A stretch of 64,000 bases of DNA, taken from contig JAFEAM010000003.1 of assembly GCA_018266395.1 (NCBI GenBank), forward strand, positions 124,001-188,000, given 5' to 3'. This document shows positions 24,784-34,177 of the stretch, piece by piece (position 1 is the first letter of the stretch; every line of letters begins with the position of its first letter). The notes under the pieces were generated by a model, which worked only from the letters and a program-made list of their open reading frames with translations, searched no databases and was not told where the DNA came from. This stretch comes from Bacteroidota bacterium (GTDB lineage: Bacteria > Bacteroidota > Bacteroidia > Cytophagales > Cyclobacteriaceae). The translations under genes and the position numbers were made by a program.

Positions 24784-26184
24784 GTGAGACGAATATTGCT
24801 GATTCCGTTGCTGCTTGCAAGCTTCTGTTCTGAGGCCTGCTTTATCATGATTACACGCAAGGATGGAAGAGTGCTGGTTGGCAACAATGAGGACTGGTAT
24901 CACTCGGATGCCAAATACTGGGTTGAGTCTCCGAAAGCCGGCAAGTCAGAAAAATACAAAGCCATTTTTTTCGGATTTAAGGGCGAGTTCACAACCGCGC
25001 AGGGGGGCATGAATGAGCGGGGTCTTTTTTTCGATGCCACCGCAGTTCCGCAGCTGGCGATGAATGATTCGGTGAAGGTGGGCCGCAAGAAGGCGATACA
25101 TCCCATTTTCAAAATTATTCTCAAGAAATGCGCAACGGTACAGGAAGCCGTGATCGAGCTGCAGCACTACTATATCCCCTTTATCCGGAAGGTTCAGATT
25201 ATCATCGCAGATGCCAATGGTGACTATCTGGTGATGAATGTAAATGGAATAGCTGAAAAGGGTCATCTTGAAGATGGTTACAGATTGATCACCAATTTTC
25301 ATTCCACTGACAAGAATCATTTCTGCTATCGGTATGATTCGGCTGAAAATCGTCTGCGAAAGAAATTTGAAGGAACCCCCGGTCAGGTTGCTGAGATTTT
25401 GTCTCTCAGTCACCAGGAGTTTCCGGGGGCGACGGTTTATTCCAATGTATATGACCTGACCAGGGCCAGCGTCACAACATATTATAATCACCGTTTCGGC
25501 GAGGGATTGAGTGCCGATTTCCATCAGGAACTAAAGAAACCCGAATATCTGGAAGAGCATTTTAGGCGGAGAATGATTGAAGAGTTGATTCATCATTATG
25601 AGAAGCGGGGTGTCAACGGCGCGTTGCACTTTTTCGAGCTCGAACGCAACAAGCCGGACAGCAAGTACATCTGTGATGCCGAGCAACTTTCTGATTTGAC
25701 GACAAGACTGCTGAACAGGGGAAAGTTTCCCGACGCATTAAGTGTTGCCAGAAGAAATGTTCAGTTGTTTCCGGCTTCCGATCGGGCGAATGAACAGCTG
25801 GGGAAAGCGCTCTTCTATAACCGACAAATTCAAAGCGGACTCTCAGCATACAGACAGGCACTCCTTCTCAATCCAGGTAACCGGTGGGCAACGGCAGTCA
25901 CTCGTCAATTCAATCAGGAACCCGCCGGCAATGTTGTACTGAAGCTGAATGGATTTCCGACTGCTTCCATCGTCAATGTGGCGGGGAATTTTAATGAGTG
26001 GCAATCCTTGCAAAACATTTGCTTCAAGAACGCTTCCGGAGAATGGGAGTGCAGGCTTGATCTTCCGCCTGGTCGTTACTTCTACCGGTTTTTGGTGGAT
26101 GGAAAATGGATTGATGATCCGGTGCGCCCGCCTGTTATTGAAATAGAGAAGGGATTTTTTGTTTCTGAGTTTGGAGTCCCATAA
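24784..26184 (+). CDS. Secreted fusion: Cys Ntn-hydrolase (linear amide hydrolase type) + TPR-like region + CBM48/AMPK glycogen-binding-like domain
   Basis: 466 residues from a GTG. The signal peptide ends SEA, so cleavage would expose Cys19 as the N-terminal nucleophile; CFIMITRKDGRVLVGNNEDW matches penicillin V acylase / choloylglycine-hydrolase-like Ntn enzymes. The hydrolase runs to about residue 265. A helical-repeat stretch (about 295-375) has the TPR-like pattern LFPASDRANEQLGKALF and LLLNPGNRWA. The last 80 residues (VNVAGNFNEWQS ... PPGRYFYRFLVDGKWIDDP) match the E-set/AMPK-beta carbohydrate-binding fold. The order is unusual. The substrate is not evident. The gene starts 51 bases after fabG. 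Confidence 0.85.
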   Translation: MRRILLIPLLLASFCSEACFIMITRKDGRVLVGNNEDWYHSDAKYWVESPKAGKSEKYKAIFFGFKGEFTTAQGGMNERGLFFDATAVPQLAMNDSVKVGRKKAIHPIFKIILKKCATVQEAVIELQHYYIPFIRKVQIIIADANGDYLVMNVNGIAEKGHLEDGYRLITNFHSTDKNHFCYRYDSAENRLRKKFEGTPGQVAEILSLSHQEFPGATVYSNVYDLTRASVTTYYNHRFGEGLSADFHQELKKPEYLEEHFRRRMIEELIHHYEKRGVNGALHFFELERNKPDSKYICDAEQLSDLTTRLLNRGKFPDALSVARRNVQLFPASDRANEQLGKALFYNRQIQSGLSAYRQALLLNPGNRWATAVTRQFNQEPAGNVVLKLNGFPTASIVNVAGNFNEWQSLQNICFKNASGEWECRLDLPPGRYFYRFLVDGKWIDDPVRPPVIEIEKGFFVSEFGVP

Positions 26185-26216
26185 GTTCGGGTATGACGAA
26201 AGAAACTGAACGCATT

Positions 26217-26645
26217 GTCAGGATTCTCGAGAAGACTTTCGACAAGCAACCATGGTATGGGTCCTCTATCATGGAAGTCCTTTCCCAGGTGACGCCTGAA
26301 AAAGCTCATCAGAGAATAGGCACATCTCACACGATCACAGAACTCGTGCTTCACATGACTACATGGCGACAATTTGCCATTCATCGTCTACAGGGGGATA
26401 ATAATTTTGAAGTCTCTGAGGCCATGAACTTCCCTCACGCAGGGTCGATTCAGGAGGCCGTGAAAGCATTACATCAAAGTCAAATGAAGTTGCTGGAAGC
26501 GGCAGCGAGCTTTCCCGATGAGCGCCTGGGAGATTTGGTGCCAAGCAAGACTCAGCGTTATACCTACTACACCTTACTTCACGGCATAGCCCAGCACGAC
26601 ATCTACCATCTGGGTCAGATTGCTTTATTATTGAAAGCCGTTTAG
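26217..26645 (+). CDS. DinB-family putative metal-binding protein
   Basis: A four-helix bundle protein of about 150 residues if the ATG at 26193 is used; that is the better choice, since the first helix (ETERIVRILEKTFD) would otherwise be cut, so the listed start is a conservative minimum. Metal-ligand histidines appear in ELVLHMTTW and in HDIYHLGQIALLL, the usual three-His DinB/YfiT pattern. Such proteins often act as thiol-dependent transferases with bacillithiol or mycothiol; Bacteroidota make bacillithiol in many cases, but the substrate here is unknown. It follows the Ntn-hydrolase fusion by 8 bases from the 26193 start, suggesting one transcript. Confidence 0.88.
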   Translation, partial: VRILEKTFDKQPWYGSSIMEVLSQVTPEKAHQRIGTSHTITELVLHMTTWRQFAIHRLQGDNNFEVSEAMNFPHAGSIQEAVKALHQSQMKLLEAAASFPDERLGDLVPSKTQRYTYYTLLHGIAQHDIYHLGQIALLLKAV

Positions 26646-26742
26646 CCAGATATTGCTCGTTTCTTCCTGATAATTTTGGTTAGCCCATTCTTCGGCACTA
26701 ACGGTTGGTAGGGAATTTTTTAACAATTTTTTCACCAGTCCC

Positions 26743-26773
26743 TTGCAAACTCTGTGGAAGGGGTCTACGTTTG
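26743..26773 (+). promoter_or_regulatory. Promoter of the metY-metX-hom operon
   Basis: TTG at 26743-26745, a 20-base spacer and TACGTTTG at 26766-26773 form one of the best Bacteroidota-type promoters in the window. Transcription would start near 26780, upstream of the SAM riboswitch. Confidence 0.7.
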
Positions 26774-26803
26774 CATTATCAGATCGATGAGGCACTTCGC
26801 TTG

Positions 26804-26914
26804 ATCGATTTATAAAGAAGCGCCGAGAGAACAGGCTCGTTGACGCGCTAGCAACCCCGAAAGACGGTGCTAAAGCCTGCCTCCAACAAGGTGTTGGAGG
26901 AACGATAAACCGAT
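26804..26914 (+). ncRNA. SAM-I type riboswitch (S-box) upstream of metY
   Basis: All elements of a SAM-I aptamer can be drawn. P1: 26804-26813 with 26905-26914. P2: GCGC 26820-26823 with 26845-26848 and CGAG 26824-26827 with 26836-26839, with a kink-turn-like loop between. P3: TAGCAACC 26849-26856 with GGTGCTA 26866-26872. P4: CCTCCAAC 26880-26887 with GTTGGAGG 26893-26900. The pseudoknot pairs CAGGCT 26832-26837 in the P2 loop with AGCCTG 26874-26879. The GCTAGCAACC and GGTGCTAA blocks are the conserved core. It controls methionine biosynthesis genes in response to S-adenosylmethionine. Confidence 0.9.
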
Positions 26915-26920
26915 TCAGAT

Positions 26921-27044
26921 ATGAAAAACAGGTATTCAGCACTCTCCCAGGCAGGTCAACAAGACCTAATCTCCTCATCTCGTCACCTGATCTCCACTAC
27001 ATCCATTCAGCGAATTTGCACCTGTACAGGTGCGATGTGTTGCT

Positions 27045-27052
<8 letters not shown>
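26921..27052 (+). CDS. Cysteine-rich leader peptide between riboswitch and metY
   Basis: A 43-codon ORF, ATG at 26921 only 6 bases after riboswitch helix P1, TAG at 27050-27052. The first 30 residues are ordinary (MKNRYSALSQAGQQ, then Ser/Thr/Ile-rich); the end reads I-C-T-C-T-G-A-M-C-C-C-W, with five cysteines in the last eleven residues. Two of the cysteine codons lie in a perfect 16-base palindrome (27018-27033), and the last two lie in the 5' arm region of the next hairpin. This looks like a cysteine-sensing leader rather than a working protein. I know no family name for it in Bacteroidota. Expression is unproven. Confidence 0.6.
27018..27033 (+). promoter_or_regulatory. Perfect 16-base palindrome inside the leader ORF
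   Basis: GCACCTGT followed directly by ACAGGTGC. As RNA it forms a 6-bp stem with a GUAC loop, overlapping the codons for Cys33, Thr34, Cys35, Thr36 and Gly37 of the leader. As DNA it could also be an operator. Confidence 0.55.
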
Positions 27053-28476
<1,424 letters not shown>

Positions 28477-28492
28477 GCTCAGAGATTCATTA

Positions 28493-29539
28493 ATGGTGAA
28501 CAAGCAAAACCATATTTTCCAATACAACAGTGACTTTACGCTGGAAGCCGGCGGACACTTGCCAGGCTTCCAGCTTCACTATACCACACTGGGGCAACTT
28601 AATCGGGACAAGTCCAATGTCATTTGGGTTATTCACGCCCTGACCGGCAGTTCCGATGTAACCTCGTGGTGGCCAGGCTTGTTTGAACAGGGAGGGGCCT
28701 TTGACCCCACCCACTATTTTATCATTTGCGCTAATACCCTTGGCGGTTGTTATGGATCCACAGGGCCTTTGTCTGTAAATCGCGCCACTGGCAAGCCCTA
28801 TTATCATGACTTTCCTTTCCTCACCAACAGGGACATTGTCCGGTCATTTGACCTGTTACGTGAGTCACTTGGACTCGCAAGCGTGCATACTGTTATTGGA
28901 AGTTCACTCGGCGGACAGCAGGCATTGGAGTGGTCCATTATTCAGCCTGATGTATTTCAACATTTGGTACTCATCGCCACAAATGCTATGCACTCGCCGT
29001 GGGGAATTGCATTCAATGAATCTCAGCGGATGGCCATTGAAGCGGACTCAACCTGGAAGGATGAGGATGAAAGAGCCGGTTCAGATGGGATGAAGGCTGC
29101 TCGGGCCATCGCCATGTTATCTTATCGCAGTTACGAGGGGTACCTCGAAAAGCAGCGGGAAAAATCCAGTGATGGACTTGATAACTTCAGAGCCGCAAGC
29201 TATCAGCGATACCAGGGTCAAAAACTTGCCCTGAGGTTTAATGCATTTACTTATTGGAGGCTGTCCAAGGCAATGGATAGCCACCATGTTGGACGGAACC
29301 GCAAAAGTGTTGAATGGGCATTGGCGCAAGTGAAGAGCCGTACGCTTATCATTGGAATCCAGAGCGACCTGCTGTTCACTTTGAGCGAACAGCAATTCCT
29401 TGCAGAACATATCCGGGGTGCAACTCTCGAGGTACTGCATTCCTTGTATGGCCACGACGGATTCCTTGTTGAATTTGATCAGCTCAATCATCTCTTATTG
29501 AAATTCAGAACACAAAATCATTCAATTATTCTATCATGA
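28493..29539 (+). CDS. metX: Homoserine O-acetyltransferase
   Basis: 348 residues from the ATG at 28493, 16 bases after metY. It acetylates homoserine with acetyl-CoA, giving the MetY substrate. The alpha/beta-hydrolase nucleophile is S138 in G-S-S-L-G-G-Q; the Asp and His of the triad are in IGIQSDLLF and YGHDGFL near the C-terminus. GPLSVNRATGKPY and the VIWVIHALTGSSD oxyanion region are classic MetX blocks. It overlaps hom by 4 bases (ATGA), so the three genes form one operon supplying homocysteine. Confidence 0.96.
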   Translation: MVNKQNHIFQYNSDFTLEAGGHLPGFQLHYTTLGQLNRDKSNVIWVIHALTGSSDVTSWWPGLFEQGGAFDPTHYFIICANTLGGCYGSTGPLSVNRATGKPYYHDFPFLTNRDIVRSFDLLRESLGLASVHTVIGSSLGGQQALEWSIIQPDVFQHLVLIATNAMHSPWGIAFNESQRMAIEADSTWKDEDERAGSDGMKAARAIAMLSYRSYEGYLEKQREKSSDGLDNFRAASYQRYQGQKLALRFNAFTYWRLSKAMDSHHVGRNRKSVEWALAQVKSRTLIIGIQSDLLFTLSEQQFLAEHIRGATLEVLHSLYGHDGFLVEFDQLNHLLLKFRTQNHSIILS

Positions 29540-30765
29540 GAAAGAATCTTAAACTCGGACTGTTCGGCTTTGGATGCGTGGGGCAGGGCCTTTATCATGT
29601 TCTTCATGAGACAAAGGGTGTGAAGGCCGAAATCAAGAGGATCTGTGTCAAGACTCCTGACAAACCGAGACCTCTTGCGGAAGATCTTTTCACTTTTAAC
29701 CGGGAGGAAATCCTCAATGATCCTGAAATTGATGTCGTAGTGGAATTGATTGACGACGCATCTGCAGCTTTTGAGATTCTCAAGAAATCCCTTGAGAATG
29801 GAAAGGCAGTAGTGACAGCAAACAAGAAAATGTTGTCGGAGCACCTGGAGGAAGTGTATGAGTTGCAGCAGCGCTATCAAAAGCCGGTACTGTATGAAGG
29901 ATCGGTTTGTGGAAGTATCCCCATCATTCGAAATCTCGAAGAATACTATGACAATGACCTCATCAGCAGCGTGGAAGGGATTTTCAACGGTTCAACCAAT
30001 TACATTCTCACCAAAGTGTTTGAAGAGAGAAGGTCATATCAGGAGGCCCTCAGTCAGGCACAGGCATTGGGTTTTGCCGAGAGTGACCCCTCACTGGATG
30101 TGAAGGCATACGATCCGAAATTCAAATTGACCATATTAATCGCGCATGCATTTGGAGTATTTGTACGCCCAGAGGAGGTCATCAATATTGGCATTGATCG
30201 GCTATCTGCGGTGGACTTGAAGTACGCCAAGGACCACGGGCTTACCATTAAGCTGGTGGCCCGCGCACTCAAGTCAGGCAATAAGATATTTGGTTTGGTG
30301 GCTCCGCAATTTGTTGAGAAGACTCATCCATTGGCATCCGTCCGGAACGAATTTAATGCAGTAACTGTGGAAGGCGCTTTTGCAGAGAAGCAGCTCTTCG
30401 TAGGGAAGGGTGCCGGCAGTTATCCAACGGGTTCAGCCGTGCTTTCAGACGTTTCCGCGCTTACTTATGATTATCAGTATGAGTACAAGAAAAGAAAACA
30501 GGAAAACCGACTTACCTTCTCAAACGATGCCCTCGTAGAGGTTGTGGTAAGCTTTGCCAATGACAGTGGTTTGGTGACCACATCTGATTTTGAGCAGTTC
30601 AAGGGTGGATTTCAGTCCGGTGGCCAGCAAAACATGCAGGGCATTGTGCGGCTTGAGATTCTCCGCAAGTGGAGCCAATTGGAAGGGGTTAATGTGATAC
30701 TGTCACAGCGGGCAGTATTGCATCCGGTGTTGGCAGACCCTGTTGAGGTCCTTTCCTATACCTGA
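29536..30765 (+). CDS. hom: Homoserine dehydrogenase
   Basis: 409 residues, overlapping metX by 4 bases. It reduces aspartate semialdehyde to homoserine with NAD(P)H, the branch point to methionine and threonine. LFGFGCVGQGL is the nucleotide-binding loop, VVTANKKMLSEH holds the catalytic lysine region, and VEGIFNGSTNYILTKV and GFAESDPSLDVKAYD are the core substrate-binding signatures. No C-terminal ACT domain is evident, so feedback by threonine through ACT is unlikely; control comes from the riboswitch upstream. Aspartokinase is not fused, unlike ThrA. Confidence 0.95.
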   Translation: MRKNLKLGLFGFGCVGQGLYHVLHETKGVKAEIKRICVKTPDKPRPLAEDLFTFNREEILNDPEIDVVVELIDDASAAFEILKKSLENGKAVVTANKKMLSEHLEEVYELQQRYQKPVLYEGSVCGSIPIIRNLEEYYDNDLISSVEGIFNGSTNYILTKVFEERRSYQEALSQAQALGFAESDPSLDVKAYDPKFKLTILIAHAFGVFVRPEEVINIGIDRLSAVDLKYAKDHGLTIKLVARALKSGNKIFGLVAPQFVEKTHPLASVRNEFNAVTVEGAFAEKQLFVGKGAGSYPTGSAVLSDVSALTYDYQYEYKKRKQENRLTFSNDALVEVVVSFANDSGLVTTSDFEQFKGGFQSGGQQNMQGIVRLEILRKWSQLEGVNVILSQRAVLHPVLADPVEVLSYT

Positions 30766-30831
30766 CGCCAAAAAGACTATTTGTGGGGTATTTTTTGGTT
30801 ACAAAAGGGGACTTTTTCAGGGTGACCTGAA

Positions 30832-30839
30832 TATATTTG
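30832..30839 (+). promoter_or_regulatory. Candidate -7 box (TATATTTG) of nqrF
   Basis: An exact TAnnTTTG match 21 bases upstream of the nqrF ATG. The -33 position shows a T-run instead of TTG. It separates nqrF from the preceding met operon. Confidence 0.45.
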
Positions 30840-30860
30840 TAGGCTCTAATAAAGAAAATC

Positions 30861-32159
30861 ATGTTCCCCATCATTTCTACCTCCATCATCGCCTTCACAG
30901 TTGTGATTTTGTTGCTGGTGGTCCTCCTTTTGATTGCTCAAAAGCGATTGGTCCAGTCGGGACCTGTTAAAATCCTCATCAATGGCGAAAAGACGCTAAC
31001 CGTTTCAGCCGGGAGCTCTCTTCTCTCTACACTGGCTGGTGAGAAGATTTTCCTTCCTTCAGCGTGTGGGGGCGGCGGTACTTGCGCGATGTGCAAGTGT
31101 GTGGTAGAAAGCGGTGGAGGCGATGTACTTCCCACAGAGCAGGGACATCTCAGTCGCCAGGAGAAGAAAGATCATGTTAGGCTTGGCTGCCAGGTAAAAG
31201 TAAAGCAGGATCTCAACATCCGCATACCGGAAGAGATCTTTGGGATCAAGAAGTGGGAATGTGAGGTGGTCTCGAACTACAACGTTTCAACTTTTATCAA
31301 AGAATTTGTTGTGAAGCTGCCTCCGGGCGAAACCCTGAAATTTGAGGCTGGAGGATATATTCAGATTGATGTGCCGCCCATAGAGGTGGACTATAAAACA
31401 ATTGACATTACACCCCACCCGGATCTTGGTCATAAACAGGATGTATTCAAGAGTGACTGGGACAAATTCAAATTGTGGGATTTAAAGATGAAGAATGAAG
31501 AACCCATCTTCCGGGCCTATTCCATGGCCAATCATCCGGCAGAAGGGAACATTGTCATGCTCAACATCAGGGTGGCGACACCGCCGTGGGATCGCCAGAA
31601 CAATAAGTGGATGGATGTCAATCCCGGAATTTGCTCTTCTTATATCTTCTCCAGAAAGCCAGGGGACAAGGTTACCATTTCAGGCCCTTACGGTGAATTC
31701 CATATCAACCCCACCCAACGTGAAATGATCTACGTCGGAGGTGGTGCGGGAATGGCTCCCCTTCGTGCCCAGATCTTCCATCTCTTTCACACGGAAAAGA
31801 CCAAACGCAAGGTATCGTACTGGTACGGAGGGCGCTCCAAAAAGGAGTTATTCTATACTGAACATTTCCGGGCCATCGAGAAGGAGTTTCCAAATTTCAA
31901 ATTCTACATCGGGCTGTCCGAACCGCTTCCGGATGACAACTGGAAAGTGAATAAGTCTTTGGACGATAAGGAAGGTGACGGATATCTGGGCTTTATTCAC
32001 AAGTGTCTGTACGACAACTACCTGAAGGATCATCCGTCGCCCGAAGATGTGGAATACTATCTTTGCGGCCCTCCCATGATGAATGCTGCCGTGCTGAAAA
32101 TGCTCGATGACATGGGGATACCCAAGGAGAACATCAGATTCGACGACTTTGGCGGCTAG
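30861..32159 (+). CDS. nqrF: Na+-translocating NADH:quinone oxidoreductase subunit F
   Basis: 432 residues: one N-terminal membrane helix ([21 protein letters not shown]), a plant-type [2Fe-2S] ferredoxin domain with C69, C75, C78 and C110, then FAD and NADH domains ([31 protein letters not shown]). NqrF takes electrons from NADH in the sodium-pumping complex. The other five subunits, nqrA-E, are not present in either flank, so this is a separated subunit or a second copy. Its transcript ends at a strong intrinsic terminator at 32182-32213. Confidence 0.93.
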   Translation: MFPIISTSIIAFTVVILLLVVLLLIAQKRLVQSGPVKILINGEKTLTVSAGSSLLSTLAGEKIFLPSACGGGGTCAMCKCVVESGGGDVLPTEQGHLSRQEKKDHVRLGCQVKVKQDLNIRIPEEIFGIKKWECEVVSNYNVSTFIKEFVVKLPPGETLKFEAGGYIQIDVPPIEVDYKTIDITPHPDLGHKQDVFKSDWDKFKLWDLKMKNEEPIFRAYSMANHPAEGNIVMLNIRVATPPWDRQNNKWMDVNPGICSSYIFSRKPGDKVTISGPYGEFHINPTQREMIYVGGGAGMAPLRAQIFHLFHTEKTKRKVSYWYGGRSKKELFYTEHFRAIEKEFPNFKFYIGLSEPLPDDNWKVNKSLDDKEGDGYLGFIHKCLYDNYLKDHPSPEDVEYYLCGPPMMNAAVLKMLDDMGIPKENIRFDDFGG

Positions 32160-32181
32160 TTAGTCACCAGCCTCTTCAAGG

Positions 32182-32213
32182 GACCCTTCGACGTGAATCG
32201 AAGGGTCTTTTTA
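32182..32213 (+). terminator. Intrinsic terminator after nqrF
   Basis: A 9-bp perfect stem, GACCCTTCG with CGAAGGGTC, around an 8-base loop, followed by TTTTTA. Confidence 0.9.
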
Positions 32214-32257
32214 TTGATGGACATGGCATCTGTTTAGTACTTTCGTAGAGAAAGCTG

Positions 32258-33418
32258 ATGTCAATGGATCTTAAACTCCTTTTCTCGCCGGTGGATGAAT
32301 CTTATTATACATCCGTCATTTCCCCTTCCTCATTCGCCAGAAGCATCAGAATCTATGCGGATAAAATGCCCGATTATAAAGGGGCCCACCTGGCTATCAT
32401 AGGCGCTCATGAGACTCGTGGAGCGGGACACCACGAGGGTAAATGGAATTCCGCCGATGAAGTAAGGAAGAAACTCTATTCGCTCAAGAAGGGCACAGGA
32501 GCCTACCGGATCGTTGACCTGGGCAATCTCAATCCGGGCATTGATGTTGATGAATCTTATGTTCGCCTCAGCGAGGTTTGCCGCATTCTTCTTGAAAACA
32601 ATGTTCTTCCGGTTGTGATAGGCGGATCACATGACCTGGACTTCGGCCAGTATACCTCATACGAGGGAATGGAGAAGTTGATCAGTCTTCTCAACATTGA
32701 TGCGTGGCTTGATCTCGAGGATGGGCATCAGGTGACGCCCGACCGGTCTCACCTTCATAAGATACTTCTTCACGAACCAAACTATCTTGTCAGTTACACC
32801 CACCTGGCCTATCAAACTTACCTGATCGATCCAGCTTCCATCGGTGTTCTGGAGAAATTGTATTTTGAAGCCTTTCGCATTGGTCAGATGAAATTGAATT
32901 TGCAGGAGATGGAGCCTGCCATCCGCCAGGCAGACATGTTATCCTTTGATATAGGTGCCATTCGTTCGGCTGATGCTCCAGGAAGTGACCGCGCACAACC
33001 CTTCGGATTAAGCGGAGAAGATGCATGTCAGATAGCGTGGTACGCAGGCATGAATGAAAAATTGAGCTCAATTGGTATTTACGGATATAATCCGGATTAC
33101 GACGATGAGCACCGGAAGACCGCCGCAGTTATTGCAACCATGATATGGTACTTCATCGAGGGATATTATCATAGAAAGAACGAGCAGAGTTTCAAAACCA
33201 ACGATTTCATGAAGTATACCGTAGCCATGCCGGTAGAACCAGAGACCCTCATATTTTACAAAAGCAGGTTTACAGATCGTTGGTGGATGGAAATCCCGGT
33301 ACCCTCCAGGTCGGTATATGCCAGGAAGAGCATGGTCCCATGTAGTTACAATGATTACATGACGGCCACAAAGGGAGAGCTGCCTGAGCGTTACATCACA
33401 GCCATGAGCAGGCTGTAG
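32258..33418 (+). CDS. Arginase/agmatinase/formimidoylglutamase (ureohydrolase) family protein with incomplete metal site
   Basis: 386 residues with the ureohydrolase fold. GGSHD (H125) keeps the first metal-ligand histidine, but the DAHxD motif reads D148-A-W150-L-D152, with Trp for the ligand His, and the second Asp of SxDxD is G233 in S229-F-D231-I-G. Other D/H ligands remain. Bacteroidota annotation usually calls this family formimidoylglutamase-like; with two ligands missing, a binuclear manganese site is doubtful and the activity may differ. No histidine utilization genes are adjacent. It starts 44 bases after the nqrF terminator. Confidence 0.8.
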   Translation: MSMDLKLLFSPVDESYYTSVISPSSFARSIRIYADKMPDYKGAHLAIIGAHETRGAGHHEGKWNSADEVRKKLYSLKKGTGAYRIVDLGNLNPGIDVDESYVRLSEVCRILLENNVLPVVIGGSHDLDFGQYTSYEGMEKLISLLNIDAWLDLEDGHQVTPDRSHLHKILLHEPNYLVSYTHLAYQTYLIDPASIGVLEKLYFEAFRIGQMKLNLQEMEPAIRQADMLSFDIGAIRSADAPGSDRAQPFGLSGEDACQIAWYAGMNEKLSSIGIYGYNPDYDDEHRKTAAVIATMIWYFIEGYYHRKNEQSFKTNDFMKYTVAMPVEPETLIFYKSRFTDRWWMEIPVPSRSVYARKSMVPCSYNDYMTATKGELPERYITAMSRL

Positions 33419-33421
33419 AAT

Positions 33422-34081
33422 TTACCTGAGTTCTGCAATAACGGTTCTGCCGCCTTTGGTAGTGTCGCCTACAGAAACTTTCACGACGGCATCCAGGGGA
33501 AGAAATACGTCTACCCTGGAACCGAACTTGATGAATCCAAACTCAGCGCCTTGGTCTAGTGTGGATCCTTCCTTGATGTACCAGCAAATTCTTCTGGCAA
33601 GTGCCCCGGCAATCTGCCGGAACAAAACTTCTGTTCCATTCTGCATGCGGGCCACTACGGTGGTTCTTTCATTCTCCGAACTTGACTTGGGATGCCAGGC
33701 CACCAGGTATTTGCCTGGATGATATTTGAAGTAGCTGATGGAACCACCGACCGGCATCCTGTTGACATGTACGTTAACCGGGGACATGAAAATGGAAATC
33801 TGCCTTCTCCTTGACTTCAGGTATTCCGCTTCTTCTGTTTCTTCAATCACAACCACCTTGCCGTCTGCTGGGGCAAGTACATGCTTTTCATTTCTTGCAA
33901 TTGCAAACATGGGATTCCGAAAGAACTGCAGAATCAGCAGGTAAATCACGGCGCTCAGCACCAGCGTGATGGTCTGCAATGCGACTGCTTCAGGCCATAG
34001 TCTCATAACGGCCACGTTGGCGACAACCAACACCAGGAGCAGGATTAACAGGAGTCTTCTTCCTTCTTTATGAATAGTCAT
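33422..34081 (-). CDS. psd: Phosphatidylserine decarboxylase
   Basis: 219 residues of the short, archaeal/Bacteroidota-type family. An N-terminal membrane-spanning region (LLLILLLVLVVANVAVMRL, then a second hydrophobic stretch) anchors it to the inner membrane. APADGKVVVIE and SIFMSPVNVHVNRMP are family blocks, and KFGS supplies the self-cleavage pair G187-S188 that generates the pyruvoyl group. It makes phosphatidylethanolamine from phosphatidylserine. cdsA, which makes the CDP-diacylglycerol precursor, lies on the same strand 1.6 kb away, with glutamate dehydrogenase between. Convergent with the ureohydrolase gene, 3 bases apart. Confidence 0.95.
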   Translation of the reverse strand: MTIHKEGRRLLLILLLVLVVANVAVMRLWPEAVALQTITLVLSAVIYLLILQFFRNPMFAIARNEKHVLAPADGKVVVIEETEEAEYLKSRRRQISIFMSPVNVHVNRMPVGGSISYFKYHPGKYLVAWHPKSSSENERTTVVARMQNGTEVLFRQIAGALARRICWYIKEGSTLDQGAEFGFIKFGSRVDVFLPLDAVVKVSVGDTTKGGRTVIAELR

Positions 34082-34088
34082 TGGGAAT

Positions 34089-34121
34089 CAAATGAAAAGG
34101 GCAGGTACCGATACCTGCCCT
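34089..34121 (-). terminator. Intrinsic terminator after glutamate dehydrogenase (minus strand)
   Basis: A perfect 10-bp stem, AGGGCAGGTA (34098-34107) with TACCTGCCCT (34112-34121), loop of 4, followed on the minus strand by TTTTCATTT. Confidence 0.8.
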
Positions 34122-34177
34122 GCAAAGTTATTAAAGGATCGCGAGAGTATGCCCGTCAGGGGGCCTGACTTCCCGAT

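Noticed and set aside
34155..34169. Short hairpin next to the glutamate dehydrogenase stop
   Set aside because: Six-bp stem without a T-run; the perfect 10-bp stem at 34098-34121 is the better terminator.
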